64,000 nucleotides of DNA, taken from NCBI RefSeq assembly GCF_963576545.1, contig NW_026870571.1, positions 34,379 through 98,378 of the forward strand, given 5' to 3'. This DNA comes from Limanda limanda (Eukaryota > Chordata > Actinopteri > Pleuronectiformes > Pleuronectidae). This document shows positions 62,344-64,000 of the stretch, piece after piece (the first letter of the stretch is position 1; every line of letters begins with the position of its first letter). A program made the translations under genes and the position numbers. The notes under the pieces were generated by a model. That model did not search any database. It was given only the letters and a program-made list of their open reading frames with translations, and had not been told where the DNA came from.

Positions 62344-64000
62344 TAGTGGGGGTAGAGCCTACTTGCAAGTCTCTCCGACCTTCACAAAAAAAGTTATTCA
62401 AGAATATCTCTTTCTCCTATGTGCTTTCATCCCTAACCCTAACCCTAACCCTTCCGAAAGTCGGAGAAGCTCAAGGATGGTACCGATCGATGCGCGCTAC
62501 CCCATTTAGTGGGGGTAGAGCCTACTTGCAAGTCTCTCCGACCTTCACAAAAAAAGTTATTCAAGAATATCTCCTCAGATTTGGGGGAATTTCGTCGGTC
62601 GACCTCTTCCGAAGGTCGTACAAGCTCGGGGATGGTACCAATCGATCCGCAGGACCCAAATTAGTCCAGATGCAACCACTTTCCAAGTCTCTCCGACCTT
62701 CACAAAAAAAGTTATTCAAGAATATCTCTTTCTCCTATGTGCTTTCATCCCTAACCCTAACCCTAACCCTTCCGAAAGTCGGAGAAGCTCAAGGATGGTA
62801 CCGATCGATGCGCGCTACCCCATTTAGTGGGGGTAGAGCCTACTTGCAAGTCTCTCCGACCTTCACAAAAAAAGTTATTCAAGAATATCTCTTTCTCCTA
62901 TGTGCTTTCATCCCTAACCCTAACCCTAACCCTTCCGAAAGTCGGAGAAGCTCAAGGATGGTACCGATCGATGCGCGCTACCCCATTTAGTGGGGGTAGA
63001 GCCTACTTGCAAGTCTCTCCGACCTTCACAAAAAAAGTTATTCAAGAATATCTCCTCAGATTTGGGGGAATTTCGTCGGTCGACCTCTTCCGAAGGTCGT
63101 ACAAGCTCGGGGATGGTACCAATCGATCCGCAGGACCCAAATTAGTCCAGATGCAACCACTTTCCAAGTCTCTCCGACCTTCACAAAAAAAGTTATTCAA
63201 GAATATCTCTTTCTCCTATGTGCTTTCATCCCTAACCCTAACCCTTCCGAAAGTCGGAGAAGCTCAAGGATGGTACCGATCGATGCGCGCAACCCCATTT
63301 AGTGGGGGTAGAGCCTACTTGCAAGTCTCTCCGACCTTCACAAAAAAAGTTATTCAAGAATATCTCTTTCTCCTATGTGCTTTCATCCCTAACCCTAACC
63401 CTAACCCTTCCGAAAGTCGGAGAAGCTCAAGGATGGTACCGATCGATGCGCGCTACCCCATTTAGTGGGGGTAGAGCCTACTTGCAAGTCTCTCCGACCT
63501 TCACAAAAAAAGTTATTCAAGAATATCTCTTTCTCCTATGTGCTTTCATCCCTAACCCTAACCCTAACCCTTCCGAAAGTCGGAGAAGCTCAAGGATGGT
63601 ACCGATCGATGCGCGCTACCCCATTTAGTGGGGGTAGAGCCTACTTGCAAGTCTCTCCGACCTTCAAAAAAAAAGTTATTCAAGAATATCTCTTTCTCCT
63701 ATGTGCTTTCATCCCTAACCCTAACCCTAACCCTTCCGAAAGTCGGAGAAGCTCAAGGATGGTACCGATCGATGCGCGCTACCCCATTTAGTGGGGGTAG
63801 AGCCTACTTGCAAGTCTCTCCGACCTTCACAAAAAAAGTTATTCAAGAATATCTCCTCAGATTTGGGGGAATTTCGTCGGTCGACCTCTTCCGAAGGTCG
63901 TACAAGCTCGGGGATGGTACCAATCGATCCGCAGGACCCAAATTAGTCCAGATGCAACCACTTTCCAAGTCTCTCCGACCTTCACAAAAAAAGTTATTCA
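62344..64000 (+). repeat. Long-range duplicate continued (partner 19556-21212, offset 42,788 bp)
   Basis: After the 801-bp shift the match resumes with the start of the 2.57-kb HOR: a telomere-contracted A at 63143 and the expanded CTTCAAAAAAAAAG tract near 63661, partner of 20873. The match is still running at the window edge, so the true duplicate is longer than 6.3 kb and may include more 2.4-kb HOR copies beyond 64000. Confidence 0.88.

Larger units (their letters stand above)
1..64000 (+). repeat. Two-monomer satellite DNA array (A 163 bp, B 155 bp)
   Basis: The entire window is head-to-tail tandem repeat in one orientation. No unique sequence longer than a variant base or small indel interrupts it, so there is no gene-bearing gap to describe. 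Parsing by hand gives 398 complete monomers from 23 to 63965: 303 of type A and 95 of type B. The sum 95x155 plus 303x163, corrected for 26 A monomers short by 6 bp, one short by 12, two short by 1, one short by 2 and one long by 1, equals 63,943 bp, exactly the parsed span. Positions 1-22 are the end of an A monomer and 63966-64000 the start of another. Monomer lengths near 160 bp are typical of satellite DNA that packages about one nucleosome per unit. I do not recognise the family. A centromeric, pericentromeric or subtelomeric location are all possible. Confidence 0.98.

Noticed and set aside
1..64000. CRISPR array
   Set aside because: Repeats are contiguous 155-163-bp monomers with no unique spacers and no cas genes.
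1..64000. Tandem rRNA, tRNA, snRNA or histone gene cluster
   Set aside because: Unit length and sequence match none of these; I see no tRNA boxes, conserved rRNA stretches or histone frame.
1..64000. Retrotransposon or DNA transposon origin of the repeat
   Set aside because: No terminal repeats, target-site duplications, poly-A tail or transposase/reverse-transcriptase motif. A tRNA-derived origin of the core cannot be excluded but nothing visible supports it.
1..64000. Naming the species from the monomer
   Set aside because: I do not recognise the monomer. TTAGGG and CpG changes narrow it only to broad groups, and naming a taxon would be a guess.

Overview
The whole 64-kb window is one uninterrupted, head-to-tail satellite DNA array. 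I see no protein-coding gene, RNA gene, transposon, CRISPR array or unique spacer anywhere, and no inverted segment. It points to a eukaryote. The short tandem motif inside the repeat is CCCTAA/TTAGGG, the telomere repeat of vertebrates, many other animals, many fungi and some protists, rather than the TTTAGGG of most plants. Many monomer variants are C-to-T or G-to-A changes at CpG sites, which would fit a genome with CpG methylation. I do not recognise this satellite family and cannot name the species. The chromosomal setting (pericentromeric, subtelomeric or other heterochromatin) cannot be decided from the window.

Two monomer types make up the array. If monomers are cut at a 45-bp core that both share (starting CAAGTCTCTCC), there are 303 complete A monomers (consensus 163 bp) and 95 complete B monomers (155 bp) between 23 and 63965, with partial monomers at both edges. 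These counts, with the length variants listed below, add up exactly to the window length. A and B are identical in the core, about 72% identical over the following homologous 82 bp, and unrelated in a 40-bp (A) versus 32-bp (B) segment. In A that segment carries C3(TAAC3)3, which read on the minus strand is GGG(TTAGGG)3. B has no telomeric block. B never follows B: every B is followed by 1 to 7 A monomers.

Layout (block borders are given at the TAG of TAGTGGGGG; add 22 for the core start). 1-2731: irregular A/B mixture with a 799-bp-offset duplication. 2732-12825: two tandem copies of a 5.13-kb higher-order repeat (HOR). 12671-19555: rearranged partial copies of the same HOR, including a recognisable unequal-exchange monomer. 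19556-26939: three tandem copies of a 2.4-2.57-kb HOR. 26940-30952: transition with a 1,926-bp-offset duplication. 30953-34337: 1,614-bp tandem duplication with a further 801-bp step. 34338-46094: mixed, with an apparently exact 970-bp tandem duplication at 41255-43194. 46095-56575: two copies of a 5.2-5.3-kb HOR. 57697-64000: a near-identical second copy of 14108-21212, 43,589 bp away, lacking 801 bp.

The array therefore looks like a satellite kept homogeneous by repeated unequal exchange at several scales. Nearly every A monomer carries exactly the four G-tracts needed for a telomeric G-quadruplex. The open reading frames in the window are by-products of the repeat lengths and should not be annotated as genes.
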